Assembly (NCBI GenBank): GCA_028288405.1
Contig: JAQBNS010000025.1
Span: 55,915 to 119,914 of the forward strand
From: Chitinophagaceae bacterium
GTDB taxonomy: Bacteria > Bacteroidota > Bacteroidia > Cytophagales > Cytophagaceae
Length of the DNA: 64,000 bases
Reading direction: 5' to 3'
Under the pieces are notes generated by a model that was not told the origin of the DNA, searched no databases, and saw nothing but the letters and a program-made list of their open reading frames with translations. The position numbers were made by a program, and so were the translations under genes. Each line of letters begins with the position of its first letter. Within the stretch, counting starts at the first letter, position 1. This document shows, one piece after another, positions 43,831 through 53,132 of the stretch.

Positions 43831-44191
43831 GTACGCCGTCATTCGCGTTGTACCAAGGGTAGAGCGCGAGGAGTTTATAAACGTCGGAGTGATCTTGTAT
43901 TGTGCCAGACAAAACTTTTTACTGGCCAAGATTAAATTGGATGAAGATCGCCTCAAAGCATTTTGTGTGGAGATTGACATAGAAAGCTTGCGTAAGAATT
44001 TGAATGCATTGGAGCAAATCAGCAAAGGCAGTGCTGAAGGCGGACCGATTGGCAAATTAGATGCCGCATCCCGTTTCCGATGGCTGACTGCCACACGCAG
44101 CACTGTTGTACAAGCGTCTAAAGTGCATCCGGGTTTTTGCAACGATGCGAAAGAAACGTTGGAGAAGTTGTACATTGAGTTGGTGTTGTAA
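43808..44191 (+). CDS. DUF3037 family protein
   Basis: The 127-residue soluble protein starts MQEKDLFEYAVIRVVPRVEREEFINVGVILYC, matching DUF3037 as I recall it. A central KLDAASRFRWLTATRSTVVQASKVHPG segment is rich in Arg and Ser and is the most conserved-looking part. The start overlaps the HipA-like kinase end by 23 nt, implying translational coupling. A large inverted repeat follows. The function is unknown; partner or substrate of the kinase is a reasonable hypothesis only. Confidence 0.85.
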   Translation: MQEKDLFEYAVIRVVPRVEREEFINVGVILYCARQNFLLAKIKLDEDRLKAFCVEIDIESLRKNLNALEQISKGSAEGGPIGKLDAASRFRWLTATRSTVVQASKVHPGFCNDAKETLEKLYIELVL

Positions 44192-44207
44192 TAAATGTAA
44201 TTCCCGA

Positions 44208-44313
44208 TTAGTCCTCGCAGGGTCTCCTGAAAGGGACCCTGCGTCTTAAATGCTGAGAGCTATTCATTCAAGCAACACGCAAGGTCCTCTTCGAGAGACC
44301 CTGCGGAGACTAA
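44208..44313. repeat. Large imperfect inverted repeat downstream of the HipA-like locus
   Basis: Two arms of about 36-37 nt (44208-~44243 and ~44277-44313) run TTAGTC-CGCAGGGTC in one direction and the complement in the other. Each arm itself contains a GCAGGGTC/GACCCTGC palindrome. It is a compact MITE-like or structured element, not coding. Confidence 0.65.
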
Positions 44314-44437
44314 ACATTGGCACTCTAAATCCTTTATAAATGCGCTATTCGCAGCTTATTCATAAGAATAATGCATGCTGACCAGCTTTATTTTTTGCGC
44401 TACAATGCGTATATTGTTTAACGTTTGCTGCTCTGCA

Positions 44438-47059
44438 ATGAAGAATAAAGAAAAATGGCACACTCACAGTACCCGATTAGAATATACCCGATTCAAACTG
44501 ATTACGGGTACGTTACTTTCCGTGGTATTAATTGTGACCATAGGCTATATCATATACGGCAGCTTTCAACGCATACTTTTTTCGCTGGATCAACTCAGCA
44601 CACCAAGAAGAGAAACTCATATTGTACAAGAACTAGCCGTTGAACTATCAGGATTACAGAATTCTGCTTCAACGTATGTTAATACCTTGAAACATTCAGA
44701 CCTGGAAAAATATAAACAGAACAGGAGGCAAGTACGAACGCTTATCGATAGCCTTCGCAACTGTATAGGGAAAAAACATTATTACGAGAAAGTAGATTCC
44801 CTGGACTTTTTTTTCAGTGAATACATGTTATCCCTGGATGAATGGATGAGTATTCGGAAATCCAATCCAAGAAATACAATGAATCAATTGTATGAAACAA
44901 TTGAAAAAGGTGATTCCTCCCTTGTCGATGATGTTCACAATATTCCACATTCTGAAATTACGACCATCACAACCACGGTTGAAAAACCTGTCATCGTTTA
45001 TAAAGAGGAACAGGTTGTCAAGGAAGGAAAAAATAAAAGTTTTTTCAAACGTTTTTTCTGGGGAAACAAGGAAAGTAAAAAGGTATCGGTAGATACGGTT
45101 AAGTCGAAAGAGTCGTCGATACATCGTCAGGTTACGACGGAAACGATGCGTAAGCCTGACAGTAATTATTACCATAAAGTAGATACACTGCTCGATAATA
45201 TGAAAGCTTCTTTGACACGAGCAGAAATCGCCAGGAACAGGTACAATAGAAAACTAAAGAAAAGAGTCATTCAATTATTGAATAACAATAGGGTATTGAT
45301 CAGTAAAGTCAATCACTTGCTCCGCAGCATCGATAAAGAAGAACAGGCTATAGCTCAACAAAAGGTATTGGAGTCGAAGTCTTCAGCGGATGCATCCTAC
45401 CGCAAACTGGTTTGGTTAAGTGCTGTCGGCGGTTTTTTTGCTTTGCTTTTCGTATACCTGATTTTTATGGATATTTCCAGAAGCTTGTATTATAAACGCA
45501 TGCTCCAGGAAGCGACCGATAAAGCACAAAAGCTCGCGAAAGTGAAAGAGGATTTTTTGGCAAATATGAGTCATGAGATTCGTACACCGTTGAACAGTAT
45601 TATCGGATATGTCGATCAGTTGAATAGGAATGGCTTAAAGGGCAAGAAAAATCCTCCGCTTAAAGTATTGGAAAGTTCTTCGCAACATTTATTGAATCTG
45701 GTGAATGACATCCTCGATTATTCTAAGATTGAATCCGGAGCCATTCAATTGGAGCGCATCGGTTTTTCTGCAGATGATGTAGCGAAGGAAACGCTCCATG
45801 TATTGCAACCGGAAGCAGAACGTAAAGGACTGCAATTGATCTACCGCCCGGGACAGGGTTTGCATGAAGTGCTATGTGGTGATCCTGTTCGGTTAAAACA
45901 GGTGCTGATCAATTTGATTGGCAATGGCATTAAATTTACAGAGAAAGGTTTTGTAGAGCTTCACTTATTTGTTTTGGTAAAAGCAGATGGTTCTTATATA
46001 CTCAACGGGGAAGTCAGAGATTCGGGTATCGGTATTGAAACAGAGAAAATGGTACAGATCTTCGACGAGTTTTCACAAGGAGATACATCTGTTACCAGGA
46101 AGTATGGCGGCACAGGATTGGGCTTGTCCATTTGTAAACGACTCATCGAATTGCAAGAGGGACATATACAGGTAGAAAGCCAGGTAGGTAAGGAAACGGT
46201 GTTTTCCTTCGAGATCCCTTATGCTTACGGTGAACAAGACGAATATACCGTAAAGCGGAAGGAGGAGTACGGCGATCAACTAGAATTGCAGGGTAAGCAG
46301 GTCTTGATTATCGACGACGATGAGATGAGTCATGTCTTGTTAAAACCTGTTTTTGAACAATGGAAAATAGAAGCAACGTTTTGTAGCGACTCCTCTCAAG
46401 CATGGCTCTTATTAGAAAAGAAAGTATACGACCTGGTCATGCTCGATTTGCACATGCCGGTATTAGATGGTTGGGAAATGATTCGGAGAATCAGAGGCAG
46501 CTCTTCCAGCATCAACCAGGAGGTTCGTATATTGCTGTGCACAGCCAATGTATTGCTTAACGACGAAGAGATGCGGCAACCGATCAATGGTTTATTGTAT
46601 AAACCGTTTCGTTATGCGCAACTATGGAATGCATTGATTAACGTTTTTGAACTATCACCAGATGTTGTTTCCACTCCTGAAAAAAAACAAGAACGTGTTG
46701 CCAGCCATTCTACTCAGTATTCCCTGACGAATGTCATGATGTTTGCAAATGGTGATCTGGAACAACTGGTGAAATTTATTCAGACGTTTATTGCGTGCGG
46801 TAAATCTGACCTGGATGAAATTTATTTGTGTTTGCGGGGAGGAGACTTAAAACAAATTGGTGAGTTGGCTCACAAACTTAAAAACATGTGTGGACAGTTG
46901 GAGGCAAAAGAAGTATTAACAGCCTTGCACAAGTTGGAACTTCTGGTGGACGATCAACAAGTAAACAAAGACGACATCAATCAATTGGTGAATAAACTAC
47001 AAGCCAAATTAGAACAGCTGTTTCAATCCTTAGAAAAAGAAATTTACCAGCTGACGTAA
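44438..47059 (+). CDS. Hybrid sensor histidine kinase (kinase-receiver-Hpt)
   Basis: ATG at 44438 (MKNKEKW) is used; an upstream ATG at 44375 adds 21 odd residues. The 873-residue protein has a transmembrane helix near residues 20-44 and another near 324-344. Between them lies a ~280-residue periplasmic, helical, basic sensing region. The DHp histidine is H379 in SHEIRTPLNS. ATPase boxes follow (NGIKFTEKGF, GTGLGLSICK). The receiver acceptor is D670 (LVMLDLHMPVLDGW). A C-terminal Hpt domain has H812 in ELAHKLKNMCG. The protein therefore contains a full phosphorelay. It is tail-to-tail with a sigma-54 response regulator, a probable partner. Confidence 0.93.
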   Translation: MKNKEKWHTHSTRLEYTRFKLITGTLLSVVLIVTIGYIIYGSFQRILFSLDQLSTPRRETHIVQELAVELSGLQNSASTYVNTLKHSDLEKYKQNRRQVRTLIDSLRNCIGKKHYYEKVDSLDFFFSEYMLSLDEWMSIRKSNPRNTMNQLYETIEKGDSSLVDDVHNIPHSEITTITTTVEKPVIVYKEEQVVKEGKNKSFFKRFFWGNKESKKVSVDTVKSKESSIHRQVTTETMRKPDSNYYHKVDTLLDNMKASLTRAEIARNRYNRKLKKRVIQLLNNNRVLISKVNHLLRSIDKEEQAIAQQKVLESKSSADASYRKLVWLSAVGGFFALLFVYLIFMDISRSLYYKRMLQEATDKAQKLAKVKEDFLANMSHEIRTPLNSIIGYVDQLNRNGLKGKKNPPLKVLESSSQHLLNLVNDILDYSKIESGAIQLERIGFSADDVAKETLHVLQPEAERKGLQLIYRPGQGLHEVLCGDPVRLKQVLINLIGNGIKFTEKGFVELHLFVLVKADGSYILNGEVRDSGIGIETEKMVQIFDEFSQGDTSVTRKYGGTGLGLSICKRLIELQEGHIQVESQVGKETVFSFEIPYAYGEQDEYTVKRKEEYGDQLELQGKQVLIIDDDEMSHVLLKPVFEQWKIEATFCSDSSQAWLLLEKKVYDLVMLDLHMPVLDGWEMIRRIRGSSSSINQEVRILLCTANVLLNDEEMRQPINGLLYKPFRYAQLWNALINVFELSPDVVSTPEKKQERVASHSTQYSLTNVMMFANGDLEQLVKFIQTFIACGKSDLDEIYLCLRGGDLKQIGELAHKLKNMCGQLEAKEVLTALHKLELLVDDQQVNKDDINQLVNKLQAKLEQLFQSLEKEIYQLT

Positions 47060-47061
47060 CT

Positions 47062-48414
47062 TCAAAAATCTAAATTGTAGAAATGGATTTTATTGTAGAG
47101 TGTTTTGCGATCAATGTTTAACACACGTGCCGCTTTTGATTTATTGTATTTGCATTTTTCTAACGCTTCCAGTATTTTTTTTCTTTCCAGATTTTCTGAT
47201 AAGACTTTCAGGTCGGTTCCTTCGTCTGACTCGTCTTGTTTTTCCGTAGTGCCTTTTATTAATAGTTCTGAAGGAATAGCATCCAGACCGATCCACTCTT
47301 TCTTGTTGAGCAGTACAGACCGTTTGACGATGTTTTTCAGTTCTCTCAGATTACCCGGCCAACTGTAGTTTAATAATTTGTCGATTACTTCTTTGTCAAA
47401 TCCAATGGTGTTTTTGTTCAATTCCTGATTGGCTAAGGCGAGAAATCTTTTAGCAAACAATGCGATGTCTTCCGGTCTTTCCCGAAGAGGTTTTAAATGT
47501 ATTGAGAATTCATTTAAACGATGGTAAAGGTCTTCTCTGAAATTACCTTGTTGCAATGATTTGTCCAACTCATCATTTGTTGCCGCTATGATGCGCACAT
47601 CTACGGGGATGTCGTAAGAGCCACCGATTCTTTTTATTTTTCTTTCCTGCAGTGCACGAAGTAATTTTACTTGGATTTCATAGTTCAGGTTTCCGATCTC
47701 ATCCAGAAATAAAGTGCCGCCGTTGGCCAACTCGAACTGTCCCTTTTTATCTGCCAGGGCTCCCGTAAACGAACCTTTGACATGACCAAATAATTCACTC
47801 GCTGCCATCTCATTGGATAAGGCACCGCAATCAATCGCCAGAAAAGGTTGAGAGGCACGTGTACTTAAGTCGTGCAGTCGTCGGGCGACAAATTCTTTAC
47901 CTGTTCCACTTTCACCTTGTAAAATGACGGAAAGCTGCGTAGGACCTACCATTTGTAAATGGTGTTCGATTTCTTGCCAGTGCTTATTCTGTCCTTGAAT
48001 AAATTCTTCCTGCTCGTAGGGTGAAACGCGTTTTTCATTTCCGCCTACAGGTTGCGGTTGTTGAAATACACTGAAAATCAATTCGCGTAATTCTTCGTGG
48101 TTGACAGGCTTTGTAATGTAATCTACTGCGCCTAACTTCATGGCACGTACCGCCAGACGAATATCACCATAGCTTGTCATGATGATTACAGGAAGTTGCG
48201 GATGTATTTTCTTGATGTCTTCTAATAATTCAATTCCATTTTTATCAGGCATTCGATAATCTGATAAAACCAGATCAATGGCTTGATTGCGTATTACTCT
48301 TAATCCTTCCTCTGCTTTTTGGGTAGTATATACCTGATAGCCTTGTTTGGAAAGGTAACTTTGTAACATCATGCAAAAAGTGATGTCATCGTCGACGACT
48401 AGAATGTTTTTCAC
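47062..48414 (-). CDS. Sigma-54-dependent response regulator (NtrC/AtoC type)
   Basis: GTG start at 48414. The 450-residue protein has a receiver domain with acceptor D52 (LVLSDYRMPDKNG), a linker, and an AAA+ domain with Walker A GESGTGKE at 167-174. The sigma-54-contacting loop is GSFTGA at 214-219 rather than the common GAFTGA. The FLDEIGN Walker B and the VRIIAATND segment also occur. A Fis-type helix-turn-helix ends the protein (YNKSKAARVLNIDRKTLYNKI). It activates sigma-54 promoters after phosphorylation. It is convergent with the hybrid kinase, with 2 nt between stop codons. Confidence 0.94.
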   Translation of the reverse strand: MKNILVVDDDITFCMMLQSYLSKQGYQVYTTQKAEEGLRVIRNQAIDLVLSDYRMPDKNGIELLEDIKKIHPQLPVIIMTSYGDIRLAVRAMKLGAVDYITKPVNHEELRELIFSVFQQPQPVGGNEKRVSPYEQEEFIQGQNKHWQEIEHHLQMVGPTQLSVILQGESGTGKEFVARRLHDLSTRASQPFLAIDCGALSNEMAASELFGHVKGSFTGALADKKGQFELANGGTLFLDEIGNLNYEIQVKLLRALQERKIKRIGGSYDIPVDVRIIAATNDELDKSLQQGNFREDLYHRLNEFSIHLKPLRERPEDIALFAKRFLALANQELNKNTIGFDKEVIDKLLNYSWPGNLRELKNIVKRSVLLNKKEWIGLDAIPSELLIKGTTEKQDESDEGTDLKVLSENLERKKILEALEKCKYNKSKAARVLNIDRKTLYNKIHFYNLDF

Positions 48415-48465
48415 TTAGGTTTTGATTTGACGCAAGAACTGCTGTTTTGGATGTACTAATATACT

Positions 48466-48507
48466 AAAAAGCCCCTGACTCGAACTGTTCGAGAGGGACT
48501 TTTTTTG
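48466..48507 (-). terminator. Terminator with bulged stem
   Basis: AAAAAG, CCCT and CTCGAA pair with TTCGAG, AGGG and CTTTTT around a CTG loop, with one mismatch and a 2-nt bulge. It is 28 nt after the stop of the PepSY-like gene on the minus strand. Confidence 0.7.
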
Positions 48508-48534
48508 TGCACTAAATCAATTGCCTGAATGTAA

Positions 48535-48846
48535 TTATTTGACTAATGCTCCGGCAGCATCAAATTTCAACGTTTCTTCTTTGTCGCCTGATTTTACAAC
48601 TACTTCGTAACCTGTTACTGTTTTGTCGGCTTTTTCTATTTGATAGGCTTTGGAAATAGAAGCACCTTTGTATGTTTCATTGATAGTAGAGGTTATACTT
48701 GCAGGAAGTTTAGCTACTTCAATTTCTACTTTTTTGTCTTCTTCCATAATCGAAAAGACGGTAGATGGGCTAGAAACTGCTTCGCTTGCGGCATAAGTAG
48801 AAACTGTTACAATAGATAACGCGAATAAAAGAAATGACTTTTTCAT
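48535..48846 (-). CDS. Exported PepSY-like protein
   Basis: ATG at 48846 (MKKSFLLFALSIVTVSTYA) is chosen over an upstream start at 48873 because it gives a clean signal peptide. The mature ~83 residues resemble the PepSY-like putative beta-lactamase-inhibitor-type domain: IEVAKLPASITSTINETYKGASISKAYQIEK then GYEVVVKSGDKEETLKFDAAGALVK. Such small periplasmic proteins are common in Bacteroidota and their roles are mostly unknown. It is downstream of its own terminator only; no operon partner. Confidence 0.85.
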   Translation of the reverse strand: MKKSFLLFALSIVTVSTYAASEAVSSPSTVFSIMEEDKKVEIEVAKLPASITSTINETYKGASISKAYQIEKADKTVTGYEVVVKSGDKEETLKFDAAGALVK

Positions 48847-49075
48847 TTTTAATTTATTATAAAGGTTAAACATGAACTAATGCATACCATAAGGGCAAAA
48901 CTGTGCCAATAACTTTTGAATGATTAAAGTGCTGATTGTTTGTCTATTTCTGTGATAGATCAAAAAGTTTGAATAGTTGTGCTGTAGATACTTTCTACAG
49001 CCTGTAGTTTGTTTCTTCGTAATTAAGTATATTCTAAAACTATTTTTTAAGATAACCAGCTAAAACAATTTACTT

Positions 49076-50791
49076 ATGAAAACATCTTTACTCATTGGGA
49101 TGTGTCTTTTTTCATGTATTGTAAAAGGACAGATCAACTATTACGTTTCACCGATAGGTGTAGACAATGCAACAAACGGTTCATTCGCTTCTCCCTGGCT
49201 GACCATCCAGTATGGACTCAATCACCTGTCTGGCGGAGATACGTTGAATATTAAGTCCGGTACCTATACAGAAAAAATTAACGTTCCTATTTCAGGAATA
49301 ACATTGCGCAATTATTCCACTGATCAGGTGGTCATTGATGCGAACGGCATTACTTCTCAGACAGCCATTGTTAAAATTTCAAGTAAATCGAATGTTACCG
49401 TAAAAGGACTCGAATTGAAAAATAGCATCATGCACGATGCACAAGGTATTCTGGTAGATGGTAGCAGTCAACATGTAACGCTTTCCAATTGTATCGTTCA
49501 TGACATACATTTTTCTTCCAATGCCGGTGCGGTTGTGAATTCCAATACCAATGCGCAAGGAATTATTGTATATGGTTCGAATGCAACAACCGCTATTTCC
49601 AATTTAAAGATCATCAATAACGAGTTGTACAATTGTCGCCTGGGCTATAGTGAAGGAATCGCAGTAAACGGAAACGTAGATGGATTTGAAGTGTCCGGCA
49701 ACAACGTACACGACTTGACCAATATCGGTATTGATGTCATCGGACATGAAGGCACAAGTTCTAATGCTTCGAATGACCAGGCGAGAAATGGGGTAGTGAA
49801 AAATAATGTCGTTCATCATTGCCTCTCAGCCTATGCCACTTCCGGAGGTTTGTATGTAGACGGTGGAAAAAGTATTGTGATTGAAAACAACACATCATAC
49901 CACAATGGTTATGGTATAGAAGTGGGTTGTGAAAATGTGGGTACAACGACCGATGCAATTACCATTCGCAATAATGTTTTTTATGACAATGAAGTATGTG
50001 CCATAGCACTCGGTGGTTACAATTATCCGGGCGGATCAGGTAAAGTGATCAATGCTGTGGTACGCAATAATACGTGCTATGCAAATGATTACAGTCACTC
50101 CGGAAATGGAGAGTTGTATTTATCGTATAGTGAAAATTCTATCATTGAGAACAATATATTTTACACGAGCACCGATAATAATTTGGCTTATGCTGAATTG
50201 GGGCAACCCAATCTTCAATTCAATTACAATATCTTTTATTGTGCTGCAGGAGCAGCTTCCTTTTCTGTTGATTGGAACGGCAGCAATTATAGCAGCTACA
50301 ATGCTTTTACAAGTGGTACATCAAGCAATGCCAATTCCTCTTTTGCCAATCCCTTATGGGGCTCTGTTGTGATCGCGTCTCCTGATTTTCATGTAGGTCC
50401 TTCTTCTCCTGCGATTAATAAAGGTAATCCTTCTTATAGCTCTGCAACGGGCGAAGTAGACTTAGATCAACAAGCCCGTTCGAACGGAGTTGTTGATTGT
50501 GGAGCAGACGAGTATTATGTCGTTACCGGATTAGAACAAGCAGCTTCTTCATCCGATAAAATACTGGTCTATCCAAATCCTGCAAACGATACAGTGACAA
50601 TTGCAGGCCAGGCTATTTCGTTGAAACAGATTACGGTGTACAACAATTATGGACAAGTGATAGCAGAACGAATAGTCAACCCGGGAGAAGATGTGTTATG
50701 GAATGTGTCTTTCTATCCGAAAGGTCTTTATCAAGTGGTGGCCATAGATGCAACAGGGAATCGATGGACGCAAAAAATAGTCGTGCAATAA
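49076..50791 (+). CDS. Secreted right-handed parallel beta-helix protein with T9SS tail
   Basis: A 571-residue exported protein with signal peptide ending near IVKGQ. The body opens with INYYVSPIGVDNATNGSFASPWLTIQYGLNHLSGGDTLNI, the DUF1565-like start of many polysaccharide lyase-type helices, and then carries repeated NNxxxYNxxxG or NNVF turns through residue ~430. These are parallel beta-helix repeats as in pectate lyase or NosD-like proteins, but no lyase catalytic residues could be verified. The last ~75 residues (VYPNPAND onward) are a type A T9SS domain. A role in polysaccharide binding or cleavage is inferred. Confidence 0.88.
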   Translation: MKTSLLIGMCLFSCIVKGQINYYVSPIGVDNATNGSFASPWLTIQYGLNHLSGGDTLNIKSGTYTEKINVPISGITLRNYSTDQVVIDANGITSQTAIVKISSKSNVTVKGLELKNSIMHDAQGILVDGSSQHVTLSNCIVHDIHFSSNAGAVVNSNTNAQGIIVYGSNATTAISNLKIINNELYNCRLGYSEGIAVNGNVDGFEVSGNNVHDLTNIGIDVIGHEGTSSNASNDQARNGVVKNNVVHHCLSAYATSGGLYVDGGKSIVIENNTSYHNGYGIEVGCENVGTTTDAITIRNNVFYDNEVCAIALGGYNYPGGSGKVINAVVRNNTCYANDYSHSGNGELYLSYSENSIIENNIFYTSTDNNLAYAELGQPNLQFNYNIFYCAAGAASFSVDWNGSNYSSYNAFTSGTSSNANSSFANPLWGSVVIASPDFHVGPSSPAINKGNPSYSSATGEVDLDQQARSNGVVDCGADEYYVVTGLEQAASSSDKILVYPNPANDTVTIAGQAISLKQITVYNNYGQVIAERIVNPGEDVLWNVSFYPKGLYQVVAIDATGNRWTQKIVVQ

Positions 50792-50796
50792 GAAAT

Positions 50797-50902
50797 AAGA
50801 GATGAGAGATGTGAAAAGAGAGATGTGAAATGAAAGATGTGAAAAGAGAGATGTGAAATGAGATACTAATCTTTCATTTCACATCTCTCATCTCTCATCT
50901 CT
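50797..50902. terminator. Repeat-built hairpin between convergent genes
   Basis: Degenerate AGAGATGTGAAA-type repeats fill 50797-50866. One stretch (50818-50836) pairs perfectly over 19 bp with 50871-50889, and the arm continues with CTCTCATCTC repeats. It separates the convergent beta-helix and chitinase genes and probably ends both transcripts. Confidence 0.6.
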
Positions 50903-50905
50903 CTT

Positions 50906-52942
50906 TTATTCTTTAATGATTTTTACCGCTTTGGTATGACCGGCATTGGTAAGAGTGCAAAGATAAATTCCTGAAGGAAGATTCAATCCATTGAGAGCAA
51001 GTGAATGATCTCCGGGAGCAAAATACTGATCAACCAATGTGATAGGAGAAGCTCCGATCATGTTACTGATGGTGACTTTGGTTTGTCCTCCGTCCTTTAA
51101 GGAGAATTGCAAGGTCGCTTCATTAGAGAAAGGATTGGGAGAAACGACAGCCGATAAACTTCCCGAAGCATCGGCATCCGCAATCGCTGTTACCGTTGCG
51201 GTAAAGTTTATATAATTCACATTAAAATCACCACTGTCAAATACAAGTTTCATGGCTTGTACACCTTGGGTCAGAGAAACATTAGGAACGGTCACCGTTT
51301 GAAAAGCTGTCCAGGCGCCGGTATTGGGAACGGCAATGGTACCAGAAACATTGGTGCCATTCATTTCAATATGGAAGGTACGACCGGTATTGATCGTGGC
51401 GACTCTGACTTGCAAATTGTAAATTGCAGTGGCAGCAACATTGACGGTATAGCTGAGCCATTCACCGGCTTGTACCCAACCTACATCGTAACCGGCACCA
51501 CCGTCTGTTGTGGCTTCAATGTCTACGTTAGTCGCTCTGTATGCACCACCTTGATTGGTGGCTTCCAGGTCGTGATAACCAAGGTCTTTACCGATATCAA
51601 AATTTTCAGCTTCTATTTTTCCGGGAATCGCATAAGGACCTCCGAAAGAACGTGCGGCTGTTGGTGTATTAATAGTGATGGTAATGTTTGAAGATGTGCC
51701 GGTAGCAAAGGCGTTGTCTTTGGCTTTAGCATTGACCGTATAAGTGCCTGGACCTGCACCGATCCAAGTGATGCTGTAAGGAACGTTGGTATCATCTCCG
51801 ATGTTTTGAGTACCAGCATAAAAGGAAACTTTATCAACCATTCCATCTGAATCCAACGCATCTGCCGATAGTGAAATGGTATCGCCTTCTATGTATATAC
51901 TATTGTTGGCCGGACTGGTAATAGAAACCGTAGGCACTGCATTATGAAGTGTAGCTTGTATTACTTCGTCTATCGCACGAATCAAAGAGCCAGTATTGGA
52001 AGTAGGTAAATCGTATTGCAATGTCCACATCATAACACCATTCGCATTATTGATGGCTAGCGCTGTTTTGTCTTTAATGGTGGGAACTCCATTGTAATAA
52101 ATAGCTTGACCTGTTCCAGGTGTGATGGAGTCTTGATTCACGGCTCTGGCATATTGTCCTACAAGTGTATTGTATTGAATGCTGCTACTTCCACTGCTTG
52201 TGTTATTGATCCATTTGTAACCGTAGCTGGGAACTCCTAATACAAGATGATTTTTATCCACTACTTTATTGAGCCAATAGGCAAGATCAGATACGGCCGA
52301 ATTGTAAGAAGAATGTTGTCCTGGGCCTGTCCATGTTCCATAAGCATCATAAGACATCACATTGATCCAGTCAAAGGCTTGTGCTGCTGTATTGGTTACC
52401 TGAGATCCAAACCAGGTGGCCAATGCAGCTGTCATGAGTTTATTCTGCCCATGCAGAGCTGTACCAAGTTCTACAACGAAACTTTGATATTGCGCGCTGG
52501 TGATAACAGAACCATTCAGCAAATCCCCTTCAATATCGATATCAACACCATCTAAATTATAGTCTGATACAAATTGCATGATGGTTGCGATGAAAGCTGT
52601 TCTGGTAGTAGGAGTACTCATAACAGCTGACCAGTTGGTTGTGCTTGCACCTGCTCCGCCTAAAGAAGCCAATACTTTTGCATTATTGGAATGAACGATG
52701 CCCACCACGGTTGATAAGCTGGTCGTGGGACCTAACGTGCCGGATGTATTAGTAGGATTAATGAACGCAATATTGATGTGTGTCACCTTGGTATAATCTA
52801 CCGCATTGGCGCCACTGACAAAAGCATTCCAGTTGACCAGGTAACCAACTACTTTGAATTGCGCATTGGCCTGAAATGCCGATACGCAGAGAATACAAAG
52901 GGTGCAAAAGAAAAGAGAAAATGAGGAGTGAATTTTAGACAT
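50906..52942 (-). CDS. Secreted multimodular GH18 chitinase (GH18-Ig-CBM6-T9SS)
   Basis: ATG at 52942 (MSKIHSSFSLFF) is preferred over 52966 because it gives a standard signal peptide. The 678-residue protein has a GH18 domain (~30-330) with DGVDIDIE at 131-138 and E138 as the acid. An Ig-like module follows (~340-425, VSITSPANNSIY). A CBM6 (~440-580) starts with KIEAENFD and contains WVQAGEWLSYTVNV. The tail (SPNPFSNE onward) is a type A T9SS domain. It is paralogous to the simpler GH18 at 5378 and shares its Ig-like module type with the giant protein at 22927. Extracellular chitin hydrolysis is predicted. Confidence 0.94.
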   Translation of the reverse strand: MSKIHSSFSLFFCTLCILCVSAFQANAQFKVVGYLVNWNAFVSGANAVDYTKVTHINIAFINPTNTSGTLGPTTSLSTVVGIVHSNNAKVLASLGGAGASTTNWSAVMSTPTTRTAFIATIMQFVSDYNLDGVDIDIEGDLLNGSVITSAQYQSFVVELGTALHGQNKLMTAALATWFGSQVTNTAAQAFDWINVMSYDAYGTWTGPGQHSSYNSAVSDLAYWLNKVVDKNHLVLGVPSYGYKWINNTSSGSSSIQYNTLVGQYARAVNQDSITPGTGQAIYYNGVPTIKDKTALAINNANGVMMWTLQYDLPTSNTGSLIRAIDEVIQATLHNAVPTVSITSPANNSIYIEGDTISLSADALDSDGMVDKVSFYAGTQNIGDDTNVPYSITWIGAGPGTYTVNAKAKDNAFATGTSSNITITINTPTAARSFGGPYAIPGKIEAENFDIGKDLGYHDLEATNQGGAYRATNVDIEATTDGGAGYDVGWVQAGEWLSYTVNVAATAIYNLQVRVATINTGRTFHIEMNGTNVSGTIAVPNTGAWTAFQTVTVPNVSLTQGVQAMKLVFDSGDFNVNYINFTATVTAIADADASGSLSAVVSPNPFSNEATLQFSLKDGGQTKVTISNMIGASPITLVDQYFAPGDHSLALNGLNLPSGIYLCTLTNAGHTKAVKIIKE

Positions 52943-53132
52943 ATAGTTGATATTGGATTTATCCAAGTTTATACAACTAAGATACTAAAAGTAATCCGAA
53001 AATTGCCTCTAAAGTAAGTTTAAACCTTGTTTTACACTTCTTGATGGATCAAGGAAGGTTGAAGTCTTTAAATAAGAGCATTATAGCGTTTGGAGGAAGT
53101 TTTTTAGGCAATCTAAACAGTTGAATTATGAG

